Below, piece after piece: positions 35,537-45,675 of a stretch of 55,413 nucleotides of DNA. This stretch comes from Candidatus Levybacteria bacterium GW2011_GWA1_37_16. Its GTDB lineage: Bacteria > Patescibacteriota > Microgenomatia > Levybacterales > UBA12049. Where the stretch lies: the NCBI GenBank assembly GCA_943357985.1, contig CALRGR010000006.1:1-55413 (forward strand). Reading direction: 5' to 3'. The notes beneath the pieces are model-generated. The model was given only the letters and a program-made list of their open reading frames with translations. It made no database searches and had not been told where the DNA came from. Position 1 is the first letter of the stretch. Each line of letters starts with the position of its first letter. The position numbers and the translations under genes were made by a program.

Positions 35537-36412
35537 TTATTGTACTACGTTAATTGGCCCCAATGGAATTTTATCTTCCGGATCGTCAATAAAGAAATAA
35601 ACAACAGAGCCTACTTGTGATCCGTCTACTCTTTCTAGGTAATGCATTACTTCGGGTGACCCTCCAAGATGCTTTTTCGTCCATTGGGCAGGTCCTGCAT
35701 CTCCAATAACTACAACCATTGCCTTGCCATTGTCGGGATTTACTATCAGCATTTTTTTGAATCTAAAAAATTCGGAAAATTTCCTAACATTTTCATTGTA
35801 TCCAGGAGCAAGAAAAGTTTGAATTGCCAGATAGTATTTTTCCCTCATGTTATCCTGTTGAGTCATTTGAGATGAAGAGGGGGCAAAATACCTCCATGCT
35901 CCAAGCCCAGGAGCCATTCCAGAACTCCAGTATTGTCTTGCGTCATTTTCGTTGTCAAAATGAGTTGACATAGTATCTCCCGAATATCTTGCTAAATGCT
36001 GCTCTGCGCCAATTCTTCCATAATTTCTCTCAAGTCTTATTCCATTTTCCTCTGCGCTAATAGCTAATCCATAATTCCGTTTTAAAATTTCTATGGTTTT
36101 GTTTTCCTGGTCTTTTGTCAATGGTTGGGCTTGTTCCGGCAAGGCGGACAAAAGGTCTGATATTAAAAAAACTTTTTTATCTATCGTTGCCGCAAGTTCC
36201 TGACCTGATGCAACAGGAATGTGGTTTACAAGAAGCGGTTTTCCCGGAGATGCAAGAATCAATAAGCCCCCAAGAGAACTTACCATTATTTGCTTGGAAT
36301 TTTTGCTTAACCACTCAAGGGAGTCTTTGTGCTTTTCAATAAGAGTTTTTTGTAAGTTTTTGTGACGGGCTGTCCACTTTTCTTTTAGATTGCGATAATG
36401 AGAATTAGGCAT
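35537..36412 (-). CDS. Hypothetical secreted/membrane protein; C-terminus possibly DPBB/RlpA-like
   Basis: One TM; KMLIVNPDNGKAMVVVIGDAGPAQWTKKHLGGSPEVM. Confidence 0.5.
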   Translation of the reverse strand: MPNSHYRNLKEKWTARHKNLQKTLIEKHKDSLEWLSKNSKQIMVSSLGGLLILASPGKPLLVNHIPVASGQELAATIDKKVFLISDLLSALPEQAQPLTKDQENKTIEILKRNYGLAISAEENGIRLERNYGRIGAEQHLARYSGDTMSTHFDNENDARQYWSSGMAPGLGAWRYFAPSSSQMTQQDNMREKYYLAIQTFLAPGYNENVRKFSEFFRFKKMLIVNPDNGKAMVVVIGDAGPAQWTKKHLGGSPEVMHYLERVDGSQVGSVVYFFIDDPEDKIPLGPINVVQ

Positions 36413-36449
36413 TACTTAAACTATATCACAGAGGATTGGCGTCAATCTA

Positions 36450-36677
36450 CTATGCTCCTTTTGGAGGTTGCGGTTCATCGTTGCTGTCAGGCCTGGGGCG
36501 GGGAATTCTGGTCACGTTTGTTCCCTGAAAAGGTCTTTGTAAGTCTGCTTGTTCGGTCTGCCACGTTCTGTCTATAACTTCCTGGTCACTGAGATTTTGA
36601 GTAATTAATGCTGGAGTGACGTTTGGTATCTCTTCTGCTTGTGATGACTTTCTACTAAATTTAAATATTTCCCACAT
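36450..36677 (-). CDS. Small hypothetical Pro/Gln-rich protein (75 aa)
   Basis: ORF only. Confidence 0.35.
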   Translation of the reverse strand: MWEIFKFSRKSSQAEEIPNVTPALITQNLSDQEVIDRTWQTEQADLQRPFQGTNVTRIPRPRPDSNDEPQPPKGA

Positions 36678-36748
36678 TTTCTTTAATGGATTAGGTTAGC
36701 CTATGTTATCCATAATATGTAATGTACAGTTTAAACATCCTTGTGTCA

Positions 36749-36767
36749 ATCCCGATTCAATCGGGAT
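36749..36767. repeat. Perfect palindrome ATCCCGATT-c-AATCGGGAT in intergenic region
   Basis: Read directly. Confidence 0.85.
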
Positions 36768-36841
36768 CAATGGGAAATTTGATAGCAAGAGTATTATTTT
36801 GTTCTATTGTTTTTCGCCTATAATTCGAATATTATTTAATT

Positions 36842-38122
36842 ATGCATACTGCTCGTGTTGCCCGTCTTGACTCGCTTCAGCCGAGGCAGATTATGCATAT
36901 AGACTTTGATTCTTTCTTTGCAAGTGTAGAACAGCAATATAATCCCCTGCTTCGCGGAAAACCAATTGGCGTGACTGCTGCAAATGGAACGCCAAATGGC
37001 GCTTGCATTATTGCTTCAAGCAGAGAAGCAAAGAAACTTGGGATTCAAACCGGAACCAGAGTTTGGGAAGCTATTAACATTTGTCCTTCAATAACATTTG
37101 TTAAGTCAGATTTTTTAAAATACTTGGAGATAAGCAAAGTTTTTCTTAAAATTTGCTCAGACTACTCCCCTTTTGTAGAGCTTTTTTCTTTGGATGAGGT
37201 TTTTATAGACATAACTCCAACTATTCATTTGTTTGGTAGTCCCGAAAATATAGTCAGGCTCATAAAGACAAGAATTAGAGATGAGATTGGAGAGTATATA
37301 ACTGTTTCTGTTGGGGTTTCTCATAATAAACTTCTTGCAAAACTTGCCTCTTCTAGAAATAAACCAAATGGTTTTGGAAAAATTGAAGAAAATGACATTG
37401 ATAGTATTTACTCAACAATAGAACCAACAGATTTATGCGGAATAGGCAGAGCAATGGGTTCACGCCTTAATAAGATAGGAATCAAAAATCTTCTACAAAT
37501 TAGAAATTATTCTAAGGAAAAATTAGTCTTGGAGTTTGGTCCGGCCTACGCGGATGTTTTGGAAAATATGGCTTGGGGTAGAGACGACCGTCCTGTTGTC
37601 CCCTATTATTTGCTAAATGAAACAAAATCTGTAGGGCGCAGCTACTGTCTGCATCAAAATGAGTATGACAAGAGAATTGTTATGCAGAATTTATATGAGT
37701 TATGTGAAGAAGTAGGGATTAAGCTTAGACGGCTAAATAAGAAAGCAAGGGGTGTTTCCGTTTCGCTTGCCGGAACATGTGACATTCATGGACGGAAGAC
37801 TTATGGGGATTATTTTGACACTGGCGCCGAGATTTTTAAAAGACTTAAACCGATTCTTGAGAAACATACTTGCTCAGTCTCAAGAGAGTACGTCAGGCAA
37901 ATTAGTATCTCAGTTCATAATTTGAAGGATAACGGAGACTTGCTTCTTTCCTTATTCGACAATCCCAAAAAAGACAAAGTTCAAGCTACGATTGATAGGA
38001 TAAATGATAGGTTTGGCGATCATACAATAAGAAATGGTTTTCTTCTCTACTCCGACAAGCTTACAACTATGCCAAACGGTTACATGGCAGATAGGTTTGA
38101 GAGGGCAAATCTTGCTACCTAA
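36842..38122 (+). CDS. dinB: DNA polymerase IV (Y family)
   Basis: IMHIDFDSFFASVEQQYNPLLRGKPIGV; SLDEVFIDIT; SVGVSHNKLLAKLASSRNKPNG. Confidence 0.96.
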   Translation: MHTARVARLDSLQPRQIMHIDFDSFFASVEQQYNPLLRGKPIGVTAANGTPNGACIIASSREAKKLGIQTGTRVWEAINICPSITFVKSDFLKYLEISKVFLKICSDYSPFVELFSLDEVFIDITPTIHLFGSPENIVRLIKTRIRDEIGEYITVSVGVSHNKLLAKLASSRNKPNGFGKIEENDIDSIYSTIEPTDLCGIGRAMGSRLNKIGIKNLLQIRNYSKEKLVLEFGPAYADVLENMAWGRDDRPVVPYYLLNETKSVGRSYCLHQNEYDKRIVMQNLYELCEEVGIKLRRLNKKARGVSVSLAGTCDIHGRKTYGDYFDTGAEIFKRLKPILEKHTCSVSREYVRQISISVHNLKDNGDLLLSLFDNPKKDKVQATIDRINDRFGDHTIRNGFLLYSDKLTTMPNGYMADRFERANLAT

Positions 38123-38936
38123 TTTTATCGGCTTCCATTACAAATTTTATTTCGGATAGAACTTTTTCTTTTTTGTCATTTGTAAGTCCAAGCATTTGTA
38201 AAGATTTTGGATTTTGATAAATAGTTTTACAAAGGATAATCCCCTGGTCTAAAAGTTTTTGTTTTTCAAAAGAAGATAGAGAAGAAAGAACGGTTATTGG
38301 ATGAAGTCTTGATTTTTCAATTAAATCCCTAAGTCCTGCATTTTTCGGATAGTCCCAGCTTAATATTTTCATCCCGGCGCACAAAGCATAGCTTAAAGCA
38401 TCTGATGTGACTTTTGTATTTGTAGCAATCCAAGCTTCTCTTAAGTCATATTTTTCTTTTACGTCATCAAATCTTGCTTTTGTATAAAGAGAAACTTTGA
38501 CATCGGAGCGGGCTCCAGGCGTATTATGGAATTTTGCTTCTATCATAAATTTTGTTTCATTTTTTTCTGCTATAACATCCACTTCATGAGAAACGCATTT
38601 GCCAGAAAGAACTTGCCGTGTTTGAGTTTTGTAGCCATCGGTTTTTAGAAGTTCGGAAACATAATCTTCAAATGGATATCCAGTTGGGCCAAAATCCATA
38701 ATTGCGTGCTTTAGAGCATAAATTGCCCTGCTAAAAGGATGGGAAGATGTTTTTAAAAATTCTGTTATATGGCTGTATATTTCAGATGTTGGAATATTTT
38801 CATAAAGCTTTGATTTGACGTGCTGCAAAACCTGTTGGTGTATTGAATTGGGAATGCCTGCTCTTTTTATGGAGTTATTAATTTTCTCCTCATTAAACGG
38901 TTCTTTTTCTCCGTTTGCCTTTATAACAGTTATCAC
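38115..38936 (-). CDS. ATP-cone domain fused to a PD-(D/E)XK (Mrr-type) nuclease-like domain
   Basis: VIKANGEKEPFNEEKINNSIKRAGI (ATP-cone); SHEVDVIAEKNETKFMIEAKFHN (D-x-EAK). Confidence 0.75.
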   Translation of the reverse strand: MITVIKANGEKEPFNEEKINNSIKRAGIPNSIHQQVLQHVKSKLYENIPTSEIYSHITEFLKTSSHPFSRAIYALKHAIMDFGPTGYPFEDYVSELLKTDGYKTQTRQVLSGKCVSHEVDVIAEKNETKFMIEAKFHNTPGARSDVKVSLYTKARFDDVKEKYDLREAWIATNTKVTSDALSYALCAGMKILSWDYPKNAGLRDLIEKSRLHPITVLSSLSSFEKQKLLDQGIILCKTIYQNPKSLQMLGLTNDKKEKVLSEIKFVMEADKIR

Positions 38937-38948
38937 AAATATATAGTA

Positions 38949-40256
38949 TTGTTTCTTAAAATTTTCTGCAACCCCAATACTTCAGATAAGATTATCGAAT
39001 TTTTGGTATTGTTTGGGACAGTGTATCTTGAAACGTTTAGTCAAAGACGCTATACTGGAAATATAAAGGCATGGGCCTTTTTTTATTGCAAAATGGACAA
39101 AAGAATACCTCTCCTATATGTAACAGTTTTTATTAATATTTTAGGATTTGGAATGGTATTTCCTCTTTTCCCTCTTTTTGCTGAAACCCTTAAGGCATCG
39201 GTTTTGGATATTGGCCTTTTGGCAGCTTCCTTTTCGTTTGCACAATTTCTTACCTCACCACTCTTAGGCCGGATGTCAGATAGATTTGGCAGAAAGCCCA
39301 TTATCATCTTTTCAATAATAGCCTCTACAATATCTTTTTTTATTGCAGCTTTTGCGCCAAGCCTGACTATTCTATATGTCTCTAGGATAATTCATGGAGT
39401 TGCTTCCGCAGGGATTTTTCCCATAGCGTCTGCTTATATTGCCGATATTACCTCACCTGTAGACAGAGCCAAGTATCTGGGTAAAATTGCAGGAGTGTTC
39501 TCTCTAGGATTTATGTTTGGTCCTGTAATTGGCGGATTTTTGGGAAGCAGCGGCTTCACATTGCCATTTCTTGTAGCTGCTATTGTTTCCTTGCTAAATC
39601 TTGCGTTTATATCTGTAATGTTGCCAGAATCTTTAACTAAGAAAGCAGAAAAAATGGTTTTGAGGGAAGGCCTTTTCAATTTTACACAAGTTTACCATGG
39701 GTTAAGAGGAGATTTTGGAGTTTTATTTTTCCTGCTTTTTTCTTGGGCTTTTTATATTGGAAATTTTCAAGTTGCAATACCTCTTTACATGCAAAAACTT
39801 TTTTCTGCAGGAACCGTAGAAAACGGCATATTTTTTTCCGTAACCGGTGCCGCTGCAACAATTGCACAATGGTTTTTTCTTCCCCTTGTAATTAAAAGGA
39901 TTGGAGAGCTTATGACGATATTAATAGGCATTGGGCTTATGATAGTGGGGCAATTTTTTGCGACTATTTGGGCATCACAAATTCTTTTCTATTCCTTCTT
40001 TATTGTATCTATAATTGGAAGCGGGCTTAGCCGTCCAACAGTGAATGCGGTGTTATCCAAAGCAACACGCACAGGGCAAGGAGCTACAATGGGACTTGCT
40101 TTTTCATTTGAAAGCTTGGGCAGGGTTGTTGGACCACTTATTGCAGGAGTTACAATATCTTCATTTGGACTCCGCTTCCCCTTTTGGGCAACAGTAGTAG
40201 TCCTTACTGTTGGTCTGATTCTCTTCTGGAAAATTGAGATGAAGAAAGACAAATAA
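38949..40256 (+). CDS. MFS transporter (TetA-like), likely start at 39093
   Basis: FGMVFPLFPLFAETL; GRMSDRFGRKPIII; GPVIGGFLGSSGFTLPF. Confidence 0.93.
   Translation: MFLKIFCNPNTSDKIIEFLVLFGTVYLETFSQRRYTGNIKAWAFFYCKMDKRIPLLYVTVFINILGFGMVFPLFPLFAETLKASVLDIGLLAASFSFAQFLTSPLLGRMSDRFGRKPIIIFSIIASTISFFIAAFAPSLTILYVSRIIHGVASAGIFPIASAYIADITSPVDRAKYLGKIAGVFSLGFMFGPVIGGFLGSSGFTLPFLVAAIVSLLNLAFISVMLPESLTKKAEKMVLREGLFNFTQVYHGLRGDFGVLFFLLFSWAFYIGNFQVAIPLYMQKLFSAGTVENGIFFSVTGAAATIAQWFFLPLVIKRIGELMTILIGIGLMIVGQFFATIWASQILFYSFFIVSIIGSGLSRPTVNAVLSKATRTGQGATMGLAFSFESLGRVVGPLIAGVTISSFGLRFPFWATVVVLTVGLILFWKIEMKKDK
39028..39084 (+). promoter_or_regulatory. Promoter TTGAAA-N17-TATACT followed at once by hairpin AAAGGC-atgg-GCCTTT + T7
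   Basis: -35 at 39028-39033, -10 at 39051-39056, hairpin at 39065-39080, T-run to 39084. Confidence 0.65.
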
Positions 40257-40258
40257 TG

Positions 40259-42703
40259 CTAATTTCTCTTCTGAAAAACCACAAAGTCTCCCCTGCTAAT
40301 TAGCAGTTTGTATCTGCCGTCTTTTTTAAGTTGTTCTACTATTTCTTTTTGAGATGCCAGCGAAGGCTGGGCAAATGGATCATTTAAGAGAAATGCTACT
40401 ATATCGGCGTTCTCAATGCCCTGTGGAATCGTAAAAATATACTGTCTTTTTGATAAATGTGAACCAAGATTATTAGTTGCTGCAACTTTGTATTCTTGCG
40501 GTATCTTTTTTATAAAAGACTGAATTAGCTTTCTGTCAGGAAGTTGTTTCGTAAACATGTCAATGTTTGGGTTTTTAGCTCCAGGCAAAGGTCCAAAGTT
40601 GTGAACAGATATTAAAGTTGAAAAAATGACCAAAAACAAAACTATATTTAACGTCTCTTTCTTAGGAAGCCATTTTGTTAAATTTTTTGCTCCAAATATT
40701 GCGGCAATAAAAACAAAGGGTGTAATAACAGCAGTATATTGATAATAAATTTGATGCAGATTTGTATTATTGCTTAAAAGATTAATACCTAAATCGGGAA
40801 CTGCAAAAATTAAAGCTAGCGGAGATAGAAATGAAATAAATCCAAGAGGAAGAAACGTGTGTAAAAGATATGCAGGCCTATCCCCCGTAGCTATTATTTC
40901 AATAATTTTTCCGGGGGAAAATAAGATGTTTCTTATTACATTAAATGGAGAGTCTCCAAAGTCGGAATAGTAAGAAAGAGCAAAATGGCTCCCTTCCCGA
41001 GCTTGCGGTATTGCTATCCAAATAAGGTAATAGAAAATAAAAAAAGAGACACCCGATACTCCTAGCCCAAACAAAAAATTAAATAGTGTAGTCTTTAATC
41101 TTAGGGGAAATTTTTTCCTTGCAATACCTACTGCTTGGAAAAATAGAATATAGAGTCCAAATACTGCTATAACAAGCCAAACTTGTTCTTTTGTAAGTCC
41201 AGCAAGGATTGCAAAAAATAAAAAATGTAAATATTTTTTTTGAATAAAATAGTAAAAAGCGCCAAGCAATAAAGTGGTGGCAAGAGTTACTGGGTGGAAG
41301 TCATACAAATTTGTAAATTGAAGAGATGGGTTAAGAAGGTATGCAAGAGAAAAAAATGCTGCCGCATTTTTACTATTCAAAATCATTTTGGCAATTTTAA
41401 AAACAAAAACTGCTCCTAGTGCCAGCACTATTGTCTGAAGTCCCAACAGTACTTGCGGATCTGCCCAAATGAGATAAAGTGGTGCTGTAAAGATTAAGAT
41501 GAAGTCTGCGTGTCCGGAAAGCCTTGAAACTATGTTTACGCCGTCGGTTGTTTGGAAAATTCTTCCATTGGCTGTATTCCACACAGTTTGGTCCATATTT
41601 CCAAGATCGAACCTCCCTGTATGAAAATTATCGTAACGCAATAAAGTTGCTGTCGTGAAATAAATTATGTAAATAATAATTGCCACCCCTGTTAAAATTT
41701 CTTGTTTGTGGGTTGAGATAAAGCTTTCCGTCTTTAGGACTAATTCACTTTTAGTTTTATTCAATATGAATGTAAAACCCAGAAAAACAAGTTCGGAAAT
41801 AATAAAAGTTACTCTGGCAAGAATTGCGGAAGCAGAAGCGAGTGGAAGAGGCATAAAAGTTGTAAGTCCATAAATTATTACGCCCTCCCTAACTCCAAGT
41901 CCAATTGGTACCAGAAATGAAAGATAGCCAACAAGGAGGGATAGGACAAAAAAGCCGACAAGCTGCCAAATTAGAACGGGCGTCAGGAAGCTAATGGAAA
42001 TAATTGTTAAGTATGTTCCTAAACCAAAAAAGAAAATACCTATGGAGCTCATTGCTAGAAGATGTAAATTTATAATCGGAGGAAATATTGGTAAGGAATT
42101 TGTTGCATGTTCTAGCACGGATTTTTTAAGAAACGGAATTTTAGTCTTCTCTATGTAAGCCGCCAAGCGTTTTGCAAAAGTAAATATTACGGAAGATATT
42201 ATTGCACCTACAACTAAAATAACAAGAATCAGATTTTTGACCAGAGGATCCATAGAAAAATGATTAATTATAAGGGGTATTGTCAAAAGAGATACTATGA
42301 AACATCCTACCAAAAATGCCTCCGCCTCTATGGCTAAAGAATATGCAACTGCCTTTTTCTTTAGACCATCCTTTGAAAAAGATAGAGTTTTTGATATTAG
42401 TGGCCAGATAAATCCTGGGGCAAATCTTTTTATTTCCGCCATCTCCCAAAGAAAAACTGTTTTTCTAAAAGGTGCCCTGTGTCCCTTTTCTTCAATAATT
42501 TTGTGCCAAAGATATGCGCGGCAAAAAAAATAAATAAGAAAAGAAACGATTGAAAAAAACAATAGTGCAGGATTGATGTGCTCAAAACGGGAGATAATTG
42601 ATTTGTTTTGGATTACAATTCTTCCAATAAACAATACCGCAAGAAGGGAGATTGGCCAGCCTATGAAAAATTTAAAAAATTGAAAAAACTTTTTAAGTGA
42701 CAT
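40259..42703 (-). CDS. Fusion membrane protein: LPG-synthase-TM/UPF0104-like N-terminus + DUF2079-like C-terminus
   Basis: MAEIKRFAPGFIWPLISK and LVPIGLGVREGVIIYGL; then DLGNMDQTVWNTANGRIFQTTDG. Confidence 0.75.
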   Translation of the reverse strand: MSLKKFFQFFKFFIGWPISLLAVLFIGRIVIQNKSIISRFEHINPALLFFSIVSFLIYFFCRAYLWHKIIEEKGHRAPFRKTVFLWEMAEIKRFAPGFIWPLISKTLSFSKDGLKKKAVAYSLAIEAEAFLVGCFIVSLLTIPLIINHFSMDPLVKNLILVILVVGAIISSVIFTFAKRLAAYIEKTKIPFLKKSVLEHATNSLPIFPPIINLHLLAMSSIGIFFFGLGTYLTIISISFLTPVLIWQLVGFFVLSLLVGYLSFLVPIGLGVREGVIIYGLTTFMPLPLASASAILARVTFIISELVFLGFTFILNKTKSELVLKTESFISTHKQEILTGVAIIIYIIYFTTATLLRYDNFHTGRFDLGNMDQTVWNTANGRIFQTTDGVNIVSRLSGHADFILIFTAPLYLIWADPQVLLGLQTIVLALGAVFVFKIAKMILNSKNAAAFFSLAYLLNPSLQFTNLYDFHPVTLATTLLLGAFYYFIQKKYLHFLFFAILAGLTKEQVWLVIAVFGLYILFFQAVGIARKKFPLRLKTTLFNFLFGLGVSGVSFFIFYYLIWIAIPQAREGSHFALSYYSDFGDSPFNVIRNILFSPGKIIEIIATGDRPAYLLHTFLPLGFISFLSPLALIFAVPDLGINLLSNNTNLHQIYYQYTAVITPFVFIAAIFGAKNLTKWLPKKETLNIVLFLVIFSTLISVHNFGPLPGAKNPNIDMFTKQLPDRKLIQSFIKKIPQEYKVAATNNLGSHLSKRQYIFTIPQGIENADIVAFLLNDPFAQPSLASQKEIVEQLKKDGRYKLLISRGDFVVFQKRN

Positions 42704-42711
42704 TGGAGATA

Positions 42712-43902
42712 TTATTCATATCTTAGTGCTTCAATTGGCGAAAGTCGAGATGCTCTTATTGCTGGAGCCATTCCAAATACCACACCCACTAATACAGAAA
42801 ATCCAAAAGCAATAAATATTGACCAGGGAGTAACTTGAGAAACAAAAAAGTTAGATAAAATTAAGGATGCTCCTACTCCAAGAGCTATTCCCAAAGAGCC
42901 TCCAGTAAGCGAAAGTATTACAGACTCAAGCAGAAACTGTCTTAATATGTCTGATCTTTTAGCTCCAATTGCTTTCCTAAGTCCTATTTCTTTCGTGCGT
43001 TCTGTTACCGATACAAGCATTATATTCATAATGCCAATGCCGCCAACCAGAAGTGAGATTGCTGCAATTCCCCCAAGAGCAATTGATAAAATATTTGTTA
43101 TATTGTTAATTGTTGAAAGAGTAGATTCTTGAGTTTCAAGCGTAAAGTCATCCTCTGTTAATCTTTTAAGGAGAATTTTGCTAACGTCATTTTTAACAGT
43201 TGCAACTAGTGTAGATTTTTTTGCAGAAACATATATGGTATTCACGTTTGTTATTCCAAATTGTCTTTGGGCAGCAGTAATTGGAATTATAATTGTATTG
43301 TCTTGATCTATTCCAAAAAGTGCTCCTTTTTTAGCAAGAGTTCCAATAATTGTATATTTTTCTCCCGCCACTGAAATTTTTTGTCCTATTGGATTTGTTC
43401 CATTAAATAGATTTGTTACAATAGTTTGTCCTGCAATTGCTACTTTTTCTCCGGAACGCTCTTGGCCTAAAGAAAAAAATATGCCCTTTACTATGTCTGT
43501 TTTTACAACTTGTGGATAATTTGCCGTAGCTCCTAAAATTGAAACTCCTTTATCTGTTTTATTTTTATATTTCAATGCTGCTAATTGTTGTACAACGGCT
43601 CCAATGTCTGCGGAATTTTTAAGTCTTTGTTGTAAGAGCCTTGAGTCTGATAGAAGAAGTTTATTTGAGACAACTCCTCCTGGAGTTCTTGCTCCTCCAA
43701 CTCTTCCTGGAATTACAAAAATTAAATTTGATCCAAGACTTGAAATTTCAGAAGTAATATATGCTTGAAGTCCAGAACCAATTGAGACTAAAAGGATAAC
43801 TGCAAAAACTCCAATTACAATTCCAAGCGTTGTTAGGATAGTTCTTAATTTATTTGCAACGAGTGACCTAAATGATATTTGTATTATTTCTCTTAGATTC
43901 AT
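42712..43902 (-). CDS. MacB-like ABC transporter permease
   Basis: [53 protein letters not shown]. Confidence 0.94.
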   Translation of the reverse strand: MNLREIIQISFRSLVANKLRTILTTLGIVIGVFAVILLVSIGSGLQAYITSEISSLGSNLIFVIPGRVGGARTPGGVVSNKLLLSDSRLLQQRLKNSADIGAVVQQLAALKYKNKTDKGVSILGATANYPQVVKTDIVKGIFFSLGQERSGEKVAIAGQTIVTNLFNGTNPIGQKISVAGEKYTIIGTLAKKGALFGIDQDNTIIIPITAAQRQFGITNVNTIYVSAKKSTLVATVKNDVSKILLKRLTEDDFTLETQESTLSTINNITNILSIALGGIAAISLLVGGIGIMNIMLVSVTERTKEIGLRKAIGAKRSDILRQFLLESVILSLTGGSLGIALGVGASLILSNFFVSQVTPWSIFIAFGFSVLVGVVFGMAPAIRASRLSPIEALRYE

Positions 43903-43904
43903 AG

Positions 43905-44585
43905 TTATTTAACTATTTCTCCATCTCTTATTTTTATTATTTTGTTTGCAGTTTTTGCTATATCTATTTCATGAGTAATTAAAATTATTGTTTTGCCTTG
44001 TCTATTTAGTTCTTTGAAGATTTTCATGACTTCTTCTCCTGACTTTGTGTCTAGATTTCCTGTTGGTTCATCAGCAAGTATTATTTTGGGGCCGTTCATA
44101 AGAGCTCTTGCTATAGCAACACGTTGTTGTTCTCCTCCTGATAATTGATTTGGTCTATTTCCCATTATATTCTCAAGCCCCAATCTCACAAGCAGTTCCT
44201 TTGCTTTGGTTTCTCTTTTACCTGTTTCCATTCCTGCGTACATTCCAGGAAGCATTACATTTTCAAGCGTTGAAAGTCTTGGAAGAAGATTAAATTGCTG
44301 GAAAACAAATCCAATTTCCTCGCTTCTTAGTTTTGCTAAGCTATCCTCCGATAATCCGCTTGTTTGTTTTTCATTTATTTCATAGGTGCCGCTTGTAGGG
44401 GTATCTAAGAGCCCAATAATGTTCATGAGCGTTGATTTGCCGGAGCCTGATGGACCTGTTATTGCATAAAAATCGCCCTCTGCAATTTTTAGTGTAATTC
44501 CTTTTAAAACCGGAGTTACAACATCAATGGTCTTATATTCCTTTTTAATGTGGGCAAGATTAATTACCGCTTTTTGCGTTTTCAT
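43905..44585 (-). CDS. ABC transporter ATP-binding protein (LolD/MacB type)
   Basis: [44 protein letters not shown]. Confidence 0.96.
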   Translation of the reverse strand: MKTQKAVINLAHIKKEYKTIDVVTPVLKGITLKIAEGDFYAITGPSGSGKSTLMNIIGLLDTPTSGTYEINEKQTSGLSEDSLAKLRSEEIGFVFQQFNLLPRLSTLENVMLPGMYAGMETGKRETKAKELLVRLGLENIMGNRPNQLSGGEQQRVAIARALMNGPKIILADEPTGNLDTKSGEEVMKIFKELNRQGKTIILITHEIDIAKTANKIIKIRDGEIVK

Positions 44586-44588
44586 TTA

Positions 44589-45632
44589 TTACTTTTTTGG
44601 TAATTGTGAGGGTTGAAGTATTACGATGTCCCCTTCTGATAATCCACTTACTATCTGACTGTCTGAATCATTTTTAAATCCTAGCTTTACAGTTTTTTTA
44701 ACTATGCCAGAAGAAGTTTTTACATAAACGCTGTTTCCATCTATTGCAAAATTTGAAACAGTTAATATATTTTTCTTTTCCGCAAGAATAATTTCTGCGT
44801 CTGCATTCATGCCAATTCTGTATAGCTTGTCTGCATTGTCTAATAAATCTGTTTTGATTGTATATGCATTTCCGCCTGTTGATGTTGTATGGCTTGAGAA
44901 ATCAATACTTGAAACAGTTAGGGTGATAGTATCGTTTGGGAAAGAATCCAAAACGATTCTTACTTGTTGTCCTATTTTAATTTTAGATACGTCTGCTTCA
45001 TCTACATCCATTTTAAATAACAAATTTTTGCTATCTGCAACTTGATATGTTGTGGTAGTTGAAACATCAGCTCCCGGAATTATTGCGTCCGCTCTTATTA
45101 TGGAGCCGTTTAATGGGCTTACTAGGCTTGAGTCTGCAAGTTGCTTTCTAGCTATTATATAATCGTCGTAAGCGTTGTTTTGAGTTGCTTCTGCGGCGGT
45201 TTGTGTTACTTTTTGAGCAAAAGTTAAATCGGTTGCTCTTTTTGTTTGATCATAGACTTGCTCAACAACTGCTTTTGCTGCATTAAAATCTTGCCATGCT
45301 TGTCTAAGATTTGCCTGGAGTTTTGTTGAATCAATAGATGCAATTATTTGTCCCTTGTAAACGCTCTCGCCAACCCTTGCTCCAACATATGTTAGCTGTC
45401 CTAACGTTTGGAAAGTTAAGCTAGCAGAACTTGTTGAATCAACACTCCCTGTTACGGAAACGCTTTGAATAATATCTGAATATTTAATGGTTTGAGTTTC
45501 TAGAACTGCGGCTGGTTTTGGTTTTATAACAAACCCAATAACAACAATAACAATAATTAAAACCGCAGAAATTATTTTGTGATCCTTAATAAAGGAAAGT
45601 GGTTTTTTAAATAAGTTTTTTATTTTTTTCAT
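44589..45632 (-). CDS. HlyD/MacA-like membrane-fusion protein (track ORF extends to 45698; likely start MKKIKNLFKK at 45632)
   Basis: SVSVTGSVDSTSSASLTFQTLGQLTYVGARVGESVYKGQIIASID. Confidence 0.9.
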   Translation of the reverse strand: MKKIKNLFKKPLSFIKDHKIISAVLIIVIVVIGFVIKPKPAAVLETQTIKYSDIIQSVSVTGSVDSTSSASLTFQTLGQLTYVGARVGESVYKGQIIASIDSTKLQANLRQAWQDFNAAKAVVEQVYDQTKRATDLTFAQKVTQTAAEATQNNAYDDYIIARKQLADSSLVSPLNGSIIRADAIIPGADVSTTTTYQVADSKNLLFKMDVDEADVSKIKIGQQVRIVLDSFPNDTITLTVSSIDFSSHTTSTGGNAYTIKTDLLDNADKLYRIGMNADAEIILAEKKNILTVSNFAIDGNSVYVKTSSGIVKKTVKLGFKNDSDSQIVSGLSEGDIVILQPSQLPKK

Positions 45633-45639
45633 TTTGTTT

Positions 45640-45664
45640 GTGCGCCTGAAGGGAATCGAACCCC
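45640..45664 (-). repeat. Displaced tRNA-Arg 3'-end fragment (att-site-like direct repeat)
   Basis: GTGCGCCTGAAGGGAatcGAACCCC vs 47138-47162 GTGCGCCTGAAGGGAtttGAACCCC; 2 mismatches in 25. Confidence 0.85.
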
Positions 45665-45675
45665 TGCCTGCAATT

